Below are positions 21,549-32,466 of a stretch of DNA of 64,000 nt, one piece after another (positions within the stretch are counted from its first letter, which is position 1; the number at the start of each line of letters is the position of its first letter). The notes beneath the pieces are model-generated. The model ran no database searches. It saw nothing but the letters and a program-made list of their open reading frames with translations, and was not told the DNA's origin. The DNA is from Paramyrothecium sp. XJ0827 (taxonomy: Eukaryota; Ascomycota; Sordariomycetes; Hypocreales; Stachybotryaceae): contig JAJFPB010000013.1 in NCBI GenBank assembly GCA_020881915.1, forward strand, positions 372,001-436,000. Reading direction: 5' to 3'. The position numbers and the translations under genes were made by a program.

Positions 21549-23391
21549 CCACAAGCGAGTGGTCCATGCAAGCGAGTGGTCCACTCCATCTCGCCCACCA
21601 TATTTTAGCATCATATCTCAACACAACACCCGAAATCAATTGAAACTAATCGCTATCTGATGAAGAAGAGGATGATATTGTAATTTGACACGTTCGCGCA
21701 TTGTGGCCGGTCTTGCCGCAGAGCCCACAATGCCTTTTCCGCGTCTCGTCCCGTGGTTTGCGACCACTACTTTCCTGCGTTTCCTTCTTTATCTGAATAT
21801 CCGCATCAATCTGAGCCTTCTGATCTTGACCATCCTTTAAGGTCGTTGCTACTCCTTGTCCCAGACGGGTTTTTCTAGTTCTCCGGCGTCGGCTAAGTAT
21901 ATCATTTGCCTCTCGGAGATCTTTGTTCTCTGCCTTCAAAAGCGCAACGTGATGCATGATTCCCTTCGCCCCCCGCGCAAATTGGTCAAGAGCTTCAAAA
22001 ATTGATGTTGGAGAGCTTCCTTGGTGACGGGAGATTCGATCCTTGAGAAAATTATGTTGCGAAATTGCCTCTAATGTATTTGTTGGTGTTCTTGAAGTCC
22101 AAGGCTCGGGGTTCTCGTAACTTGTACTGGGAGGCGTTGGAGTCTTTAACTTCGTTTCTAGCCTTGCGAAAACAATATCTGGACTATAAGGTATAAGCCC
22201 AGTCTCTCTAAATCCTCCCTGTATATTTTTCTCGGTTATTGAGGCTTGAAAAGCGGCGTAGAATGCGACAAAGAAGTCCTCTTTGGCGATATGCGTAACC
22301 CCAACCTTCATCTTGCCCTCAATTTGCCGACCATACGCTGCCTTTAGCGGGCTAAAACAACCAACATCGAGAGTTTGGAGAATATGAGATGAATGTGGAG
22401 GCATGCAGAGAGTAATAATCTTGTTCTCCTTGCAATAATTCTCGAATTCAACGGAGTGGTGGCTTTCATGGCCATCAAGGATAAGAAGGCGATATATACC
22501 CTTAGTTCGCGCTTGAGTATGCTTATTGAAGTGCTGAATCCATTAAAGACCTCTCTTGTTTGTAGTCCAGCCGTTTTCAGTGGTTGCAATAACCCAATCG
22601 TGTGGTAGAGGGCTATCTTCATACCATGTAGAGAGGTGGTATTTGCCTGCGACGATGATGAATGGCGGGATGCAAAAACCCAACGCCCCGATGCCTTGGA
22701 TTACTGTTGCCCATTCTCGATTGCCAGGCTGTTCCTTCTTTGCATCTGCACGACCATCTGAAGATATAACGACCATCCCATGGGAGATAAGGCCCATCAT
22801 AAACCCAGTCTCGGCAAAGTTGTAGGTATCATCATCTTGGGTACCATATTTCGCGATTATATTCTCCACAAGGCGAAACCACGCGTTTATTACAATGGGA
22901 TCTTCGCATTTGGCTCTCTGATAGTCATATCTGCGAAAACGACGGGTTCGGAGCTCTGGTTGCCGCTTAATGAGGTTTGAAGTCCAGTTGGTTCCGACGC
23001 GTCCTACACCGCGCTCAGCGAGTAGGATATTCGCCATATCTTCAACATCACTTATCCGGGGCGAGAAAAATCGCCAATCCAGATCAAGGATATATTCAAC
23101 TAGCGCCTGCTCCTCTGTAGCGATCAGTTTCCTTGAATTGGGCGGCCTCTCGCGTCGCGATAGTGTTCCGTTTTGACGCCGGCGTAGGGTCGTGTGGCTG
23201 ACTCCATAGACTGCTGCAGCGCGTCGGACTAAGATTAGGGTCTTTTTGCATAGCTTGGACAGCTAGGTTCAATTGAGCATCTTTAGAAGGGGTTTCCATT
23301 ATTTTTGGTGGAGAAAACCTGGTTGAATGGGAGAGGTTGGTCAATTGGCGATGGAGTGGACCACTCGCTTGTGTGGACTACTCGCTTGTGG
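21549..23391 (-). mobile_element. Fot/pogo-like DNA transposon, 1.8 kb
   Basis: The TIRs start ccacaagcgagt and are bounded by TA on both sides (21547-21548 and 23392-23393). Each TIR holds two direct copies of a caagcgagtggtcca-like unit. The element encodes a Fot-type transposase with a C-terminal zinc knuckle on the minus strand, which carries several disabling changes. Confidence 0.87.
21646..23299 (-). pseudogene. Fot-like transposase with lost catalytic Asp, stop and frameshift
   Basis: Translation would start at 23299 (METPSKDAQLN). An HTH (AAAVYGVSHTTLRRR) and a CENP-B-like HTH (WTSNLIKRQPELRTRR) precede the DDE domain. In the first catalytic motif the text reads YNFAETGFMMG, where the family has an Asp before ETG: a GCC Ala codon at 22813-22815. 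The second (LLILDGHESHHS) and third (LQTLDVGCFSPLK) Asp are present. A TAA stop lies at 22543-22545 and an extra base near 23215 shifts the HTH frame. The C-terminus ends with a knuckle CGLCGKTGHNARTC. It is clearly inactive. Confidence 0.86.
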
Positions 23392-23488
23392 TACGTTAAC
23401 CAGTTATACTTATAAATATATGCAATCGCGATATTCCAATTAAAAGAGAGACTTTTAGTATTAGATTAATATAAACATAATAATAGCG

Positions 23489-25171
23489 CTAAAGAACATT
23501 CCCCGAAAGTCTGCGAAGCAGTTGTCGAATAGAAAGCCCGCTATTCTCAGTCCTCGACATTTGATTCAGGAGCTCGAGGGATTTCACTCCAAGGATTCCA
23601 CATTTCACATCTAAAGCCTCCATCCTATTTCGTGCTAACCCTCTGAGTTCAGCGGCGGCGTCAGGGCGCGTGCTTTGAGCCATGCCCAGGTAGTAATTAG
23701 CAGAACCAATCAAGAAACAAGCAATATGAGATGGGGTGTGCCGGTAAGCCATCTCGTCGAGTATTTCTTCCGTAATTTCTCGAATCTGGTTTTGACCAGG
23801 TGTAATTGCAGGCACGTTGTATCTAAAGTTCCGTCGCCTAAGGATTCGATTCACGTCATCAGCTAGCTCGCGTCGTGCGTTACTGATTCCTGGGACACTT
23901 TCATCCGTCAAAGTACCAGAGAGGAGATCGAAACGTGGAAGCTGGGCGCCGATATCAAGAGCCCATCCGTGCTCAGGATCACGAAATTTTAGCTGCCCCA
24001 GTATTCCAGCTTCATCATCACTTCCGTCGACTATATCCCTTACCCAACGACGGATCTCTCCGGCAATAGCAATGAAACCAGGATCAGAAATATCGTCGAA
24101 CTTCGTCATGTCCATGTGATTGCCTCGAATGCTCATCGGAATATAACCGGGAAGGATGGCCGAATGAGAAGGAACAACCTAAGAAAGAGTGAGTATTGTG
24201 CACAAAGGCAAAACATGACGAAAACGTACTGTCCCAACGCCCGGCAGGGGTAACTCCTCAAAAAAACAAGTAATCTTTATCGGCGGAAGCCTGTCCCGAG
24301 CTCTTGACTGGATCATTGTATGAAAACCGATCTGTACGCGCGCTAGTACTTCCGAGTTACGCCTAAGGACACTTAAGATAGCAGGGTTTGTCTGCTTGAG
24401 CACACCGATAGATTTGGCTAGAGCCTCAGCCCAATGTGCAAGGCCGGAGCCGTGGTGTGGAGTGCCCAGGAATACAATCCCTCGAGTGCACAGTAGAACT
24501 TGCTTCAGATGTGTTTCCGGTCGTGCTTGAGCGATAGCTAGTGCCTAGATCAATTAGTTCTAGGCTTGGATAAGTTCATGCAGTGAACCACTTACATCCT
24601 CGCAGACAAGGCCTCCCAGGCTATGACAGACGAATATGATGGGTCGGTTGTTCTTTCGCGGTGAGCCTAGATTCTCGATAGAGCTTCACATAAAACTCAC
24701 AGTGTCATCATCCTCTCTATAAGTCGCAACAGCGGTCAAAAGGTTCATCGAGTGATTTCCAATTCTGTTCTCCGATACCAGACCTTTCCAATCGGTCACG
24801 TAAGCGTCATAACCAAATGTGAGGATTCGGGCGTTAGGGACTTTGGACGGCAGTAATGCTTCAGGCCAGGGCCTGGCAGCTGTCGTCGCCCACCATGTTT
24901 TCTCCCGGTGCCCAGTGAGACCATGCACGAAAACAATGCTGGATTAGTCGAAATTTAGCAAGCTTACACTAGTCTGGGATTTTGCACGTCTGATAAGGCT
25001 GGAACAAGGAATAAAAGGGTCAGCTTACTCAACAATACTATCCTCGCCACTATGTAGCAGCTTGATTCCGGAAGGAAATATTTTTTTTGGAGGCCTGGTA
25101 TCTTGCTGTTCGGGAAGTTCATCTGCGCTAACAGACTCCTTGCCACGTAGTTTTCGGAAAAACTGTCCCAT
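23489..25171 (-). CDS. alpha/beta hydrolase (DUF676/lipase-like), stand-alone
   Basis: The predicted protein is a 480-aa serine hydrolase. I propose five exons: 25029-25171, 24701-24938, 24596-24652, 24230-24544 and 23489-24178, all with GT-AG introns (48-90 nt), summing to 481 codons. The start is the first ATG (MGQFFRKL); the open frame begins upstream at a GTG. The oxyanion loop reads FVHGLTGH (HG 53-54). The nucleophile elbow is CHSLGG with Ser138, then GTPHHGSG (173-180), and the probable catalytic His is in GNHMDMTKF (His272). From family knowledge, this domain often forms the N-terminal effector of fungal NLR-like proteins. Here no NACHT/NB-ARC core follows; instead there is a ~200-residue helical C-terminus. 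Substrate is unknown, with lipid or ester likely. Confidence 0.87.
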
Positions 25172-25376
25172 TATGTCGGTGATGCACAGTCCTGTGGATA
25201 TGCGTCGAGTATCTTGGAGCAGATCTGCCCTATACACCTTCAGCGAGAAGACGAGGATTTATGCACAAATCTCTATCTCGGCCACAGCGGGAACCTCCGG
25301 TTAAATCTCAGCTGATCAGCAAGTACAGCTGGTAAGAACCATTCTATCAGCCTTTGACGTCAAGGGGCTGCTGGTA
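25172..25376. other. short promoter-side gap
   Basis: This is the upstream flank of the hydrolase gene, ending at the terminus of the small pogo-like element. No motif was recognised. Confidence 0.4.
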
Positions 25377-26242
25377 GCCCACCCTATTTCCGGCCACCCC
25401 CCCATTTCCGGGCCACCCCCCATGTCCGGCCACCCTGATCAAAATGCATCAACAACTGCAACACCACAACAGTCTCGCGATAGTAATTAGAAATCTATTT
25501 TTTGGTATTGTTGGAAGCGCAAGTTGCCATTCTATACAAAGTTCTTCAAATCCAGTATCCTTGACGATCTGGGCAACTTCCTCAGGCTTCAATAGATCTA
25601 ACCACCTTTTACGCATAGCGATAATAGATTCAGTATTTGCAAAGCGACCATTTGGATCCTCGGGGACCTTTTTCCTCTTCTTAGGGCGTAGATGCTCAAG
25701 CTGTCAGTAGAAGCTCCGTTGATACGTTGCCGAGCAATTGTCTTGCCTCTTATAAACTTAATCTCTGGGTTACGCCGGAGAAACCATCAATCCAATGTGC
25801 TCCAAGCGGTTGTGTGTCGCCGGATGCCACCAGGACACGCTGGGCGAATTCCCTGACCTGTTGGTGCGTTGGTGGCACCCCTAGGCCGTCCTGGATAAGT
25901 ACCCAGTCTCTTAGGGATTGTTCCTGATCCAGACTCAATCGTTGAAGACATTGATGAGCGATTTTGTGAGACTCTGTGCCGTTAAGCCGGTCTTGAAGTG
26001 TTGCACGGGGGATTCCCCATTGCTTCGCAGCTTTCCGCTGAGAACTACGGTTAAGTACGTCTTCCACGACATTCTGGATGTCATTTTCGGTATAGTTAGG
26101 CATGGGAATTCCAAAAATCTACTTTGTTTTATCAGACTATTAAAATTGCACGAGAAATCGCGGTTTGAATGACTTACCTTAGGCCGCGTTGTGTGGTGTT
26201 GAGGGTGTCCGGAATTGGGGGGTGGCCGGAAATGGGGTGGGC
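25377..26242 (-). mobile_element. internally deleted pogo-like element (866 bp, non-autonomous)
   Basis: The termini read gcccaccctatttccggcc at the left and, inverted, gcccaccccatttccggcc at the right. TA is present on the left (25375-25376) but mutated to aa on the right. The left end has three direct copies of a ttccggccaccc-like unit. Inside are an HTH N-terminus and a short C-terminal stretch of pogo transposase without the DDE core, so it can only be moved in trans. Confidence 0.78.
25750..26103 (-). pseudogene. pogo transposase N-terminal HTH fragment
   Basis: The fragment starts MPNYTENDIQNVVEDVL, followed by a psq-like HTH (RKAAKQWGIPRATLQDRL) and the start of the CENP-B HTH (HQQVREFAQRVL, GAHWIDGFSG). 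The frame then ends. Downstream, in another frame, NGRFANTESI and a charged helix resemble the transposase C-terminus. The DDE domain is missing. Its plan parallels 12446-12967 but at low identity. Confidence 0.75.
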
Positions 26243-26346
26243 AACGTTAGCATTCTGCTCCGGCATCATCGTCATACCTTATACGGTGGCTATGTCCAGA
26301 GCGGGGTTATCACATGCAAGTAAAAAAGTGAGGTGTCCATCTTGAT

Positions 26347-29300
26347 CAGAGTGCGTAATCAACCAACTACTTCCAATCGTTGGAGCCGTTGGATCCTCCA
26401 ACTGTGGGTCCAACTCAACTGAGATCTCGCTCCCCGTGCTTGGCAACCAACCAATTCAGAAGTCCAGTTGATTGGGTTTGGATCCAACCGGTTCCAACTC
26501 GTTCCCAGTGTCCGAGGGTCATGTGAGGCCCGCGCGCCGTAACTTTGACCCCACCTTCAACTTCCCAGTTTGGCTTTTCGTACGGCCCGCTGGCCAATGA
26601 TCGGCCGCTGAGGGGCATCATCTTGAGCCAAACGAAACAAACCCTTCTCGCCTCTCCCACCCGCGCCAGCTTCGCGCTCTTCTCGCGCCAGCCTGGCGTC
26701 TGATTATAATTCATTCTTGAGCTTATCATTCAGCTTCTCCACGGAAGGCTGAACGGTGGGGCCTTGGAAGTTAAGCCTCCGCGTGAAGGCCTGTGGGGAT
26801 CTATAAAGTCGCTAGTACATGCGTCCAGTGAAACATTTTGACTTGTGTGTAGGTACAGCGGCCTGTCACCCCACATTCATCAGTCACAGTGGTCGATGTT
26901 CACTGTCATGCACACGGCATTCTGGACTACGAAACGATACCTTGGAAACATATCTCTAACCATGATAGAATTGATACCAGAAGAAAGCTTTCAGCAAAAG
27001 AAATTCAGTGAGTATACTTTAACTGTATGAATGTTATTTCACGTAGAGACTGACGTGTTTATTAGGATTCAGCAATTTCGTTCAGGAGCAAGATACGTCG
27101 GACAGTCTACCCTATACACGCTAGATAAGAGCTACCGTACAGGCCGCCTATTTATTATGGTGGGGCTGGTATCTCTTAACTCCACAGCTTAGGCTTCGCG
27201 CCTGAGATAACATACTCTTTACTATCTCTCATATTGCAAGATACATCCGGTACCGTAGATTATATAGTGCCGTGGCTGTACCTGCTAACATGCCTTAGCA
27301 CCACATCAGAGCTTCGCGATTTGCACACGGCGCGTCGGATCGCGTGGCGGTTTCTCAACGCGTTAATTGTCCCTGCAGACGGCCTGGAAAGGCTGCGCTG
27401 TCGTGCCCGATAAAATGGAGGCAAAGGACGTTGGCCTCTGGTCGTCAAATGTTGCAGTACGTCGCCGCTGAAGGAAGCCATACTATTCCTTCGCTGACAG
27501 ACTCCAGCAGTCTAGCTTCCCAGCCAACACGATGGATATCGATTCCCAGGACATTTTCTTGGGCCAAGTAGGATCTGAAACGTCCTTGACCCTACATTCG
27601 TCTCCCTGCCCGTCGAGGCTCTCTACTCAGTCCTCATTCTTGTCAGGTTCAACGCCGCAGACCCCGCCGAGGAAGATATTTAACCTGGATGAGAATCCTA
27701 CGCCTGGCGAGATAGCCACGTTCCCGTTCGAGCTCTTCAACGACGAGCTTCGGGCAGGCACGCCTCCGAGGACTAATGGCGCAAAGGTTGCCTGGTGGTG
27801 GGTGAAAGGGTTCCGTATGAGGCTCAAGGGTAACAGCAAGAAGCTTCGATGGGTATGCCGTCTGTGCGTGAGGAAGAGGTGCCGGACGGTCTCGCACTTC
27901 TCGTACGAATCTAACGGCAGTGCCAATATTATCAAGCACCTGCGAGATATTCATGGGATCAAGGTAAGCAATAAGCAGCTCCTCATTCTTTTACTCCAAC
28001 TCAATCTTGCAGGACCCAGGAAGGAAAGACGTGACGCCGCCCAGACGCACTAAGACTCTGACAGAACACTTTGGAGTGACTGCAGCCCCAGCCGACCAGC
28101 GTATCTTTTCTACCATTCTTGGGAGGCTCAAACTCGGCGCATTCGAAGAGCTTCTCGTCGACTGGATAACACACGATAATCTTCCTTTCCGACTAATCGA
28201 GAGTGAGCGTCTCCGCCGCCTCATTGAGTTTGTCAACCCGATGTACAAAGACAAGATACCATCTTCCGCGGTTCTTCGGTCTCGACTGCGATCGATCTAC
28301 AATGGGGCGAAAGGAGCTGTAACGGAACATCTAAAAACTGCTCGTGGCAAGATTCACATCACATTTGATGGCTGGACGTCTCGCAATCAGCTCTCGTTGC
28401 TTGGAGTCAACTGCTTCTTTGTTGACGAACAATGGCGGCACCGGAAACTGCTTCTCGCCCTTCCAGCCGTATCCGGACGCCATACTGGCGATAGCTTAGC
28501 CAACGAAGTGGCTGACGTCTTGGCAGAGTGGGATCTTGGAGGCGACCGGCTTGGGTATATGGTCCTTGATAATGCCAGCAATAACGACACGGCAATGGTG
28601 GCTCTCGGCAACGAATTCGAGTTTGACCCAGACGAACACCGTCTCCGCTGTCTGGGCCACGTCATTAACCTCGCCGTCAAGCAGCTGATATTCGGCAAGG
28701 CTGCGGACGCAATGGAGCATACAGGCAGCAACGAACTGGACTCCGAATACGATTTCGACTCTCTACCGGCCGATAAGCTTATGCAATGGCGGAGGAGGGG
28801 CCCAATTGGTCGACTTCACAATCTCAACGCCGCTGTCTTGAACTCGCCACAACAACTTAGAGTGCCTCTTGAAGTGGCAAGAAGAAGATCTCAAAAGCGG
28901 TGTCCTTGAACTCGTCGATCCTGAGACTAGGAAGAAGCGAGTGCCGCTCAGACCTATCGCTGACAACGAGACCCGCTGGAACTCTCGCCACCGTATGATG
29001 GTCCGCGCTCTGCTTCTCCGTAGATACTTCAATCGGATTGTCGACAAGGCAGAAAGGGCGTGGGGAAGGAGCAAGAGAAAGTCAACGAAGCCTTCTATAA
29101 TTGACGACGAGCTGTCAGAAGAGGACTGGGATGTGGTTGAGGTTTTAATTCAAGTCTTGCGGCCGTTTGATGAGATCTCCGTTCGTCTACAAGGCAACCC
29201 GAAGACTAGCGAGGATGACCATGTTACCACCGGCTCCTTTTGGGAGTATTTCCCCTCCTTTGAGTATCTCTTAACGCATTTAGAGGAGCTCAAGCGGAGT

Positions 29301-30172
29301 CATGACCTCCTTGAGGGCTTGGGAAAGGACAGCGCTGATATGGTTGCTACCCATATCAACCTTGCGTGGATGAAGCTTAACGAGTACTACGATAAACTCT
29401 GGCCTGTTGCGTATATCGGTGCTGTAGTGCTTCACCCTTGCTTTGGGTGGCCGGCGCTGCAATACCACTGGGAAGGACATGCGGATGCGACGCAGTGGGA
29501 AGAAGATTACTCGACAAGACTCAAGAAGATGTGGAAGGAGGAGTATGCTACTCGCGTGGTTCCTGGCTTAGCGATGCTGTCGACAGCGAGCAGCCGAAGG
29601 GCGCTCTCTGGATATGACGCGTTCCTGCACAGTCGCTCGGCAAACGCAAAAGGGCGCATCCAGATGACAGAGCGGGATATCCTTCGCAACGGCGCCCAGC
29701 GCTTGACGAGTACGAACGTTATATCCAGACTTTTACCCCAGCCGACGACAAATGCCAATTCAGCCCTCTTTCTTGGTGGAAAGAGCACGAAATGGAGTAT
29801 CCGAACCTCTCTCGAATGGCCTCTGACTTGCTGTCTATCCCTACAATGTCAGCAGAGACTGAAAGGTCGTTCAGTAGCGCGGGCAAGATGGTATCACCTT
29901 TACGAACTCGTCTTGATCGACACACTATTGGGATGGCGCAGAGTATGCGGTCATGGAGCAGGGAGGGTATTGTCCTACCCTCATGGCAGTGATGAGTGGG
30001 ATCGGCGTTAAGACGTGAAGATCGGAGATATCCGTTGGTCCGAAACAACCAACTGCAATCCAACTGAGAGCAGCCTCGTCCAACGTCAATCCAACTGAAA
30101 TATACTTGGCCGGATGTCAATCCAACTGCGAGGAGGTACCAGTTGAGTTGAATTGGTTGATTACGCACTCTG
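26347..30172 (+). mobile_element. hAT transposon (third), 3.8 kb
   Basis: The TIR cagagtgcgtaatcaaccaa at 26347-26366 is matched inversely at 30153-30172. Subterminal copies of a caatccaactg/ccaactg motif are frequent at both ends. The element carries a plus-strand BED/hAT transposase with two frameshifts. On the right it abuts piggyBac coding sequence with no visible 8-bp target duplication. Confidence 0.85.
27532..29992 (+). pseudogene. hAT transposase with intron and two frameshifts
   Basis: The ATG at 27532 opens a Ser/Pro-rich leader and a BED finger (WVCRLCVRKR ... NIIKHLRDIHGIK). A 49-nt GT-AG intron (27964-28012) leads to the RNase H-like core. That core shows HITFDGWTSRNQ, YMVLDNASNND and HRLRCLGHVINLAVKQLIFG. 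An extra base near 28855 and another shift near 29690 break the frame. The C-terminus in the third frame (29700-29992) has the dimerisation motif SAETERSFSSAGKMVSPLR. All domains are present in order, so it decayed as a full-length gene. Confidence 0.85.
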
Positions 30173-30675
30173 GTCAGAGACGGGGTCCGGCTCGAGCTAT
30201 TACCTGGTCTTTCCTCCTTGCTATAGCTCTGTCTAATAGCTTCCTTTTGCAACGAGACGGTCAACCAAGGTGGAAACGCCACAAGGCTCAAAGTCGGTTC
30301 CAACAGGCCTTAGTTGACGATATCTTCCGTACATACGGAAAAGACGGGACATCTAGACAACGATATCAAGCCGGCAATAGCTCGATCTCAACAGACGAAC
30401 ATACTTGGATTAATAGGAAGAAAAGAGCCTGCTGTCTAGCTTGTCAGGGCATTCAAATTGGTCCAAGGACAAAGACCTCACAGCAGGCTCCAAAACGCCG
30501 TCAAAATGACGCCCCTTTGGCCACATTAGATGCAAATAGCATCAATAGCCGAGCTGAGCGCCCTACGAAGAAAAGGAAACAAGGAACATGGACCCGCAAC
30601 GGCTGTGACGTATGTAATGTAGCCATTTGTAACAAGGATAAATGCTGGGACTTCTATCATAGGCAAAATTATTAG
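30173..30675 (+). pseudogene. piggyBac transposase C-terminal fragment with Cys-rich finger
   Basis: The segment reads RRGPARAITWSFLLAIALSN, like the last helices of the piggyBac catalytic domain (usually W..LF..LLD.A..N). A basic linker follows, then a terminal Cys-rich motif CDVCNVAICNKDKCWDFYH typical of the family's DNA-binding finger. The catalytic Asp residues would lie upstream and are missing. It stops at 30675. Confidence 0.68.
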
Positions 30676-30765
30676 GTAGATTATGTACCTATATTTTAGA
30701 GCATTTTAATTTGGTACAGATGCCTGTACGATACATCCCCTGCACCTTATGACGCTCAAGGGGAT
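30173..30765 (+). mobile_element. piggyBac-like transposon, 3' part
   Basis: This is the right-hand remnant of a piggyBac-family element. It holds the C-terminal transposase coding part and ends in gctcaaggggat (30754-30765). That end matches the right end of the 59-bp miniature at 6238-6296. Its left part is replaced by the hAT ending at 30172, and no TTAA follows the right end. Confidence 0.62.
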
Positions 30766-30829
30766 CACCAGGACTTTGGCTCACTAGACTGGCTGGCTGG
30801 GGTGATCCGGTGAGCTCTATGCAGGTCGA

Positions 30830-31285
30830 TCAGCTGCTGGGTATCTTGTGAACAATATTGAACGGGACAGGTACATGCTTTCGGAGATGATCTGCTGCGG
30901 AAGACGTGGCTTGCACCGAGAAGAACTCCGCTGCGCCTTTCATGTCACATCGATTGCAGCACCAGACATGACCTATCGGTTGATCCTGATAGTTCAGTTC
31001 GACAAGGAAGGTCCCGTGCGACCTAATCCAGCTCTTCCTGCCCTTTGCACCTTTTCGAGCCAGCGAATCCTCTTGGACGAAGCGACGGTTCTTCCAGGTA
31101 ATCTTGGGCAGATCTTCAATAGTCGGGTTAGGAGGTAAAGCTGCAACGGCTGCCTCTTCCAACTGTTTGGCAACCGTCTTAGGCTGAGACAATCGTGAGA
31201 AGACGGAAGAGGGAGGTGTGGGGCAAGGCGTCAACGTTGCTGGCGGAAAGCCAGCTGGCGATGGGGAGAGCGGCGAATTCGACAT
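30830..31285 (-). pseudogene. hAT transposase N-terminus (BED finger), duplicate
   Basis: The predicted protein from MSNSPLSPSP to HKIPSS is identical to that of 19248-19703. Only the BED-finger exon is present. It is a truncated duplicate and cannot encode an active transposase. Confidence 0.85.
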
Positions 31286-31458
31286 TTTGCTGATGAAATG
31301 CAAAAAAAAAAAAAAAAAAAAAAAAAAAGCATATGTAGAAGGGGCTGTTTTGGTGGCGCGACATGGTTGGGAAACGCGTTCCAGATTGCATACGCGTGGT
31401 GGGGTTACGCGTTAGAATACGATAGTAGGTACTTGGTTTTGGTGCTGACTCACAGCTA

Positions 31459-31473
31459 TTAGAAAGTAAACCT
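31459..31473. repeat. target-site duplication, left copy
   Basis: The 15-mer ttagaaagtaaacct recurs exactly at 32241-32255, flanking the LINE fragment. In the uninterrupted copy at ~19876-19890 it occurs once, proving the duplication. Confidence 0.93.
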
Positions 31474-32240
31474 GATTGATTGATTGATTGATTGATGTAT
31501 TTTCCGTCCAGCGGCCTTCAGGCCGCTCAGGTCCCCTATAGGGGCACAGGACGTGTTGAGCTGAAGTATCTAAAGACCCCGGCCTTGGAAGGCATCGCCC
31601 AGCGCTTCTTGCAAGACCTCGCTTTCTGGATGGGCTGTCGAGCCCAACTCTAGGGAGGCGGCCGCCAGGCACGCAGTACAAGTGTCTATGACCACCCTTC
31701 CAACTGCCTTGCCTTCAGCTCCTTCATCCAACATTTCGTAGGCTCTAAGGCGCTCCTTGTCGAAGCCTCCATTCCGTCAGCGGAATATGAGGCAGGTCTG
31801 GTCAACCCTTGGTTTTGTCCGGTCAGAATTCTCTCGCTCGCCCGCCAAAGCTGCTGCCGCAGTCCATGCTCCAGTAACCAAGCGATGGAAATGGAGGGAG
31901 AGCGGCGGTAGGGAAAAACCCTCGGAAGGAATCAGAGGCTGTCTAGCAGCTTACCTTCAGGGAGAAAAACCTCCGCGACCGGCCACCGTTGTTTAGAAAG
32001 GCAGGCTTTCCAATACCCGTAGCTCCTTGGTTCCGAAGGAAGCTATGAGGTCCGCGTGGACGTATTGTCGGAGCCAGCTTTCGCAGAGGAAGATGAACTC
32101 TCCTAAGGTCTTCTTCTGTGCTGTTAGGGCCCCGATAGGGAGTAACAGCCAAAAGCGTGGCAGGGTGGCCTGAAAAATGGCCCCCTGCTAACAAGCCGCT
32201 AACAGCTATGAGGGGTGAGAATTTTTACAGGGGAGAGTTG
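31474..32240 (-). mobile_element. truncated LINE insertion with (GATT)n tail
   Basis: This 767-bp insertion begins with a (gatt)n tail at its 3' end (31474-31496). A 3' terminal segment follows with the tattttccg...ccttcaggccgct signature also seen at 401-450. Short minus-strand frames (31412-31681, 31943-32194) are compatible with LINE 3' sequence but show no recognisable domain. It lies in hAT DNA between perfect 15-bp direct repeats. Confidence 0.85.
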
Positions 32241-32255
32241 TTAGAAAGTAAACCT
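32241..32255. repeat. target-site duplication, right copy
   Basis: This is an exact copy of 31459-31473. Confidence 0.93.
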
Positions 32256-32466
32256 CCATCTGTAACTATCTGGTATAGGGTAGTGGTCCGGGAAGACCTG
32301 AATTTTTGCCTCGATATTAGACGATCGCATGATACATTTGTAATATATCAATTATTTCAACTTTCGAAATGCATGATTTGATTTGATTGAAAGGAAGAAT
32401 TCGACAATTTGATTGATTTGATTGGGGTGATTGATTGATTGAGTTGACATATGATGAGCGCTGCTG

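Larger units (their letters stand above)
30766..32466 (-). mobile_element. partial second copy of the 17-20 kb hAT, split by a LINE
   Basis: This copy matches 19190-20097 at close to 99% over about 900 bp, with single-base differences (for example gctgactcgc versus gctgactcac) and a longer poly-A run at 31302-31328. It retains the right TIR (32447-32466) and the BED-finger N-terminus but lacks the rest. A 767-bp LINE fragment interrupts it at 31474-32240. Its left end abuts the piggyBac terminus. Confidence 0.87.
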
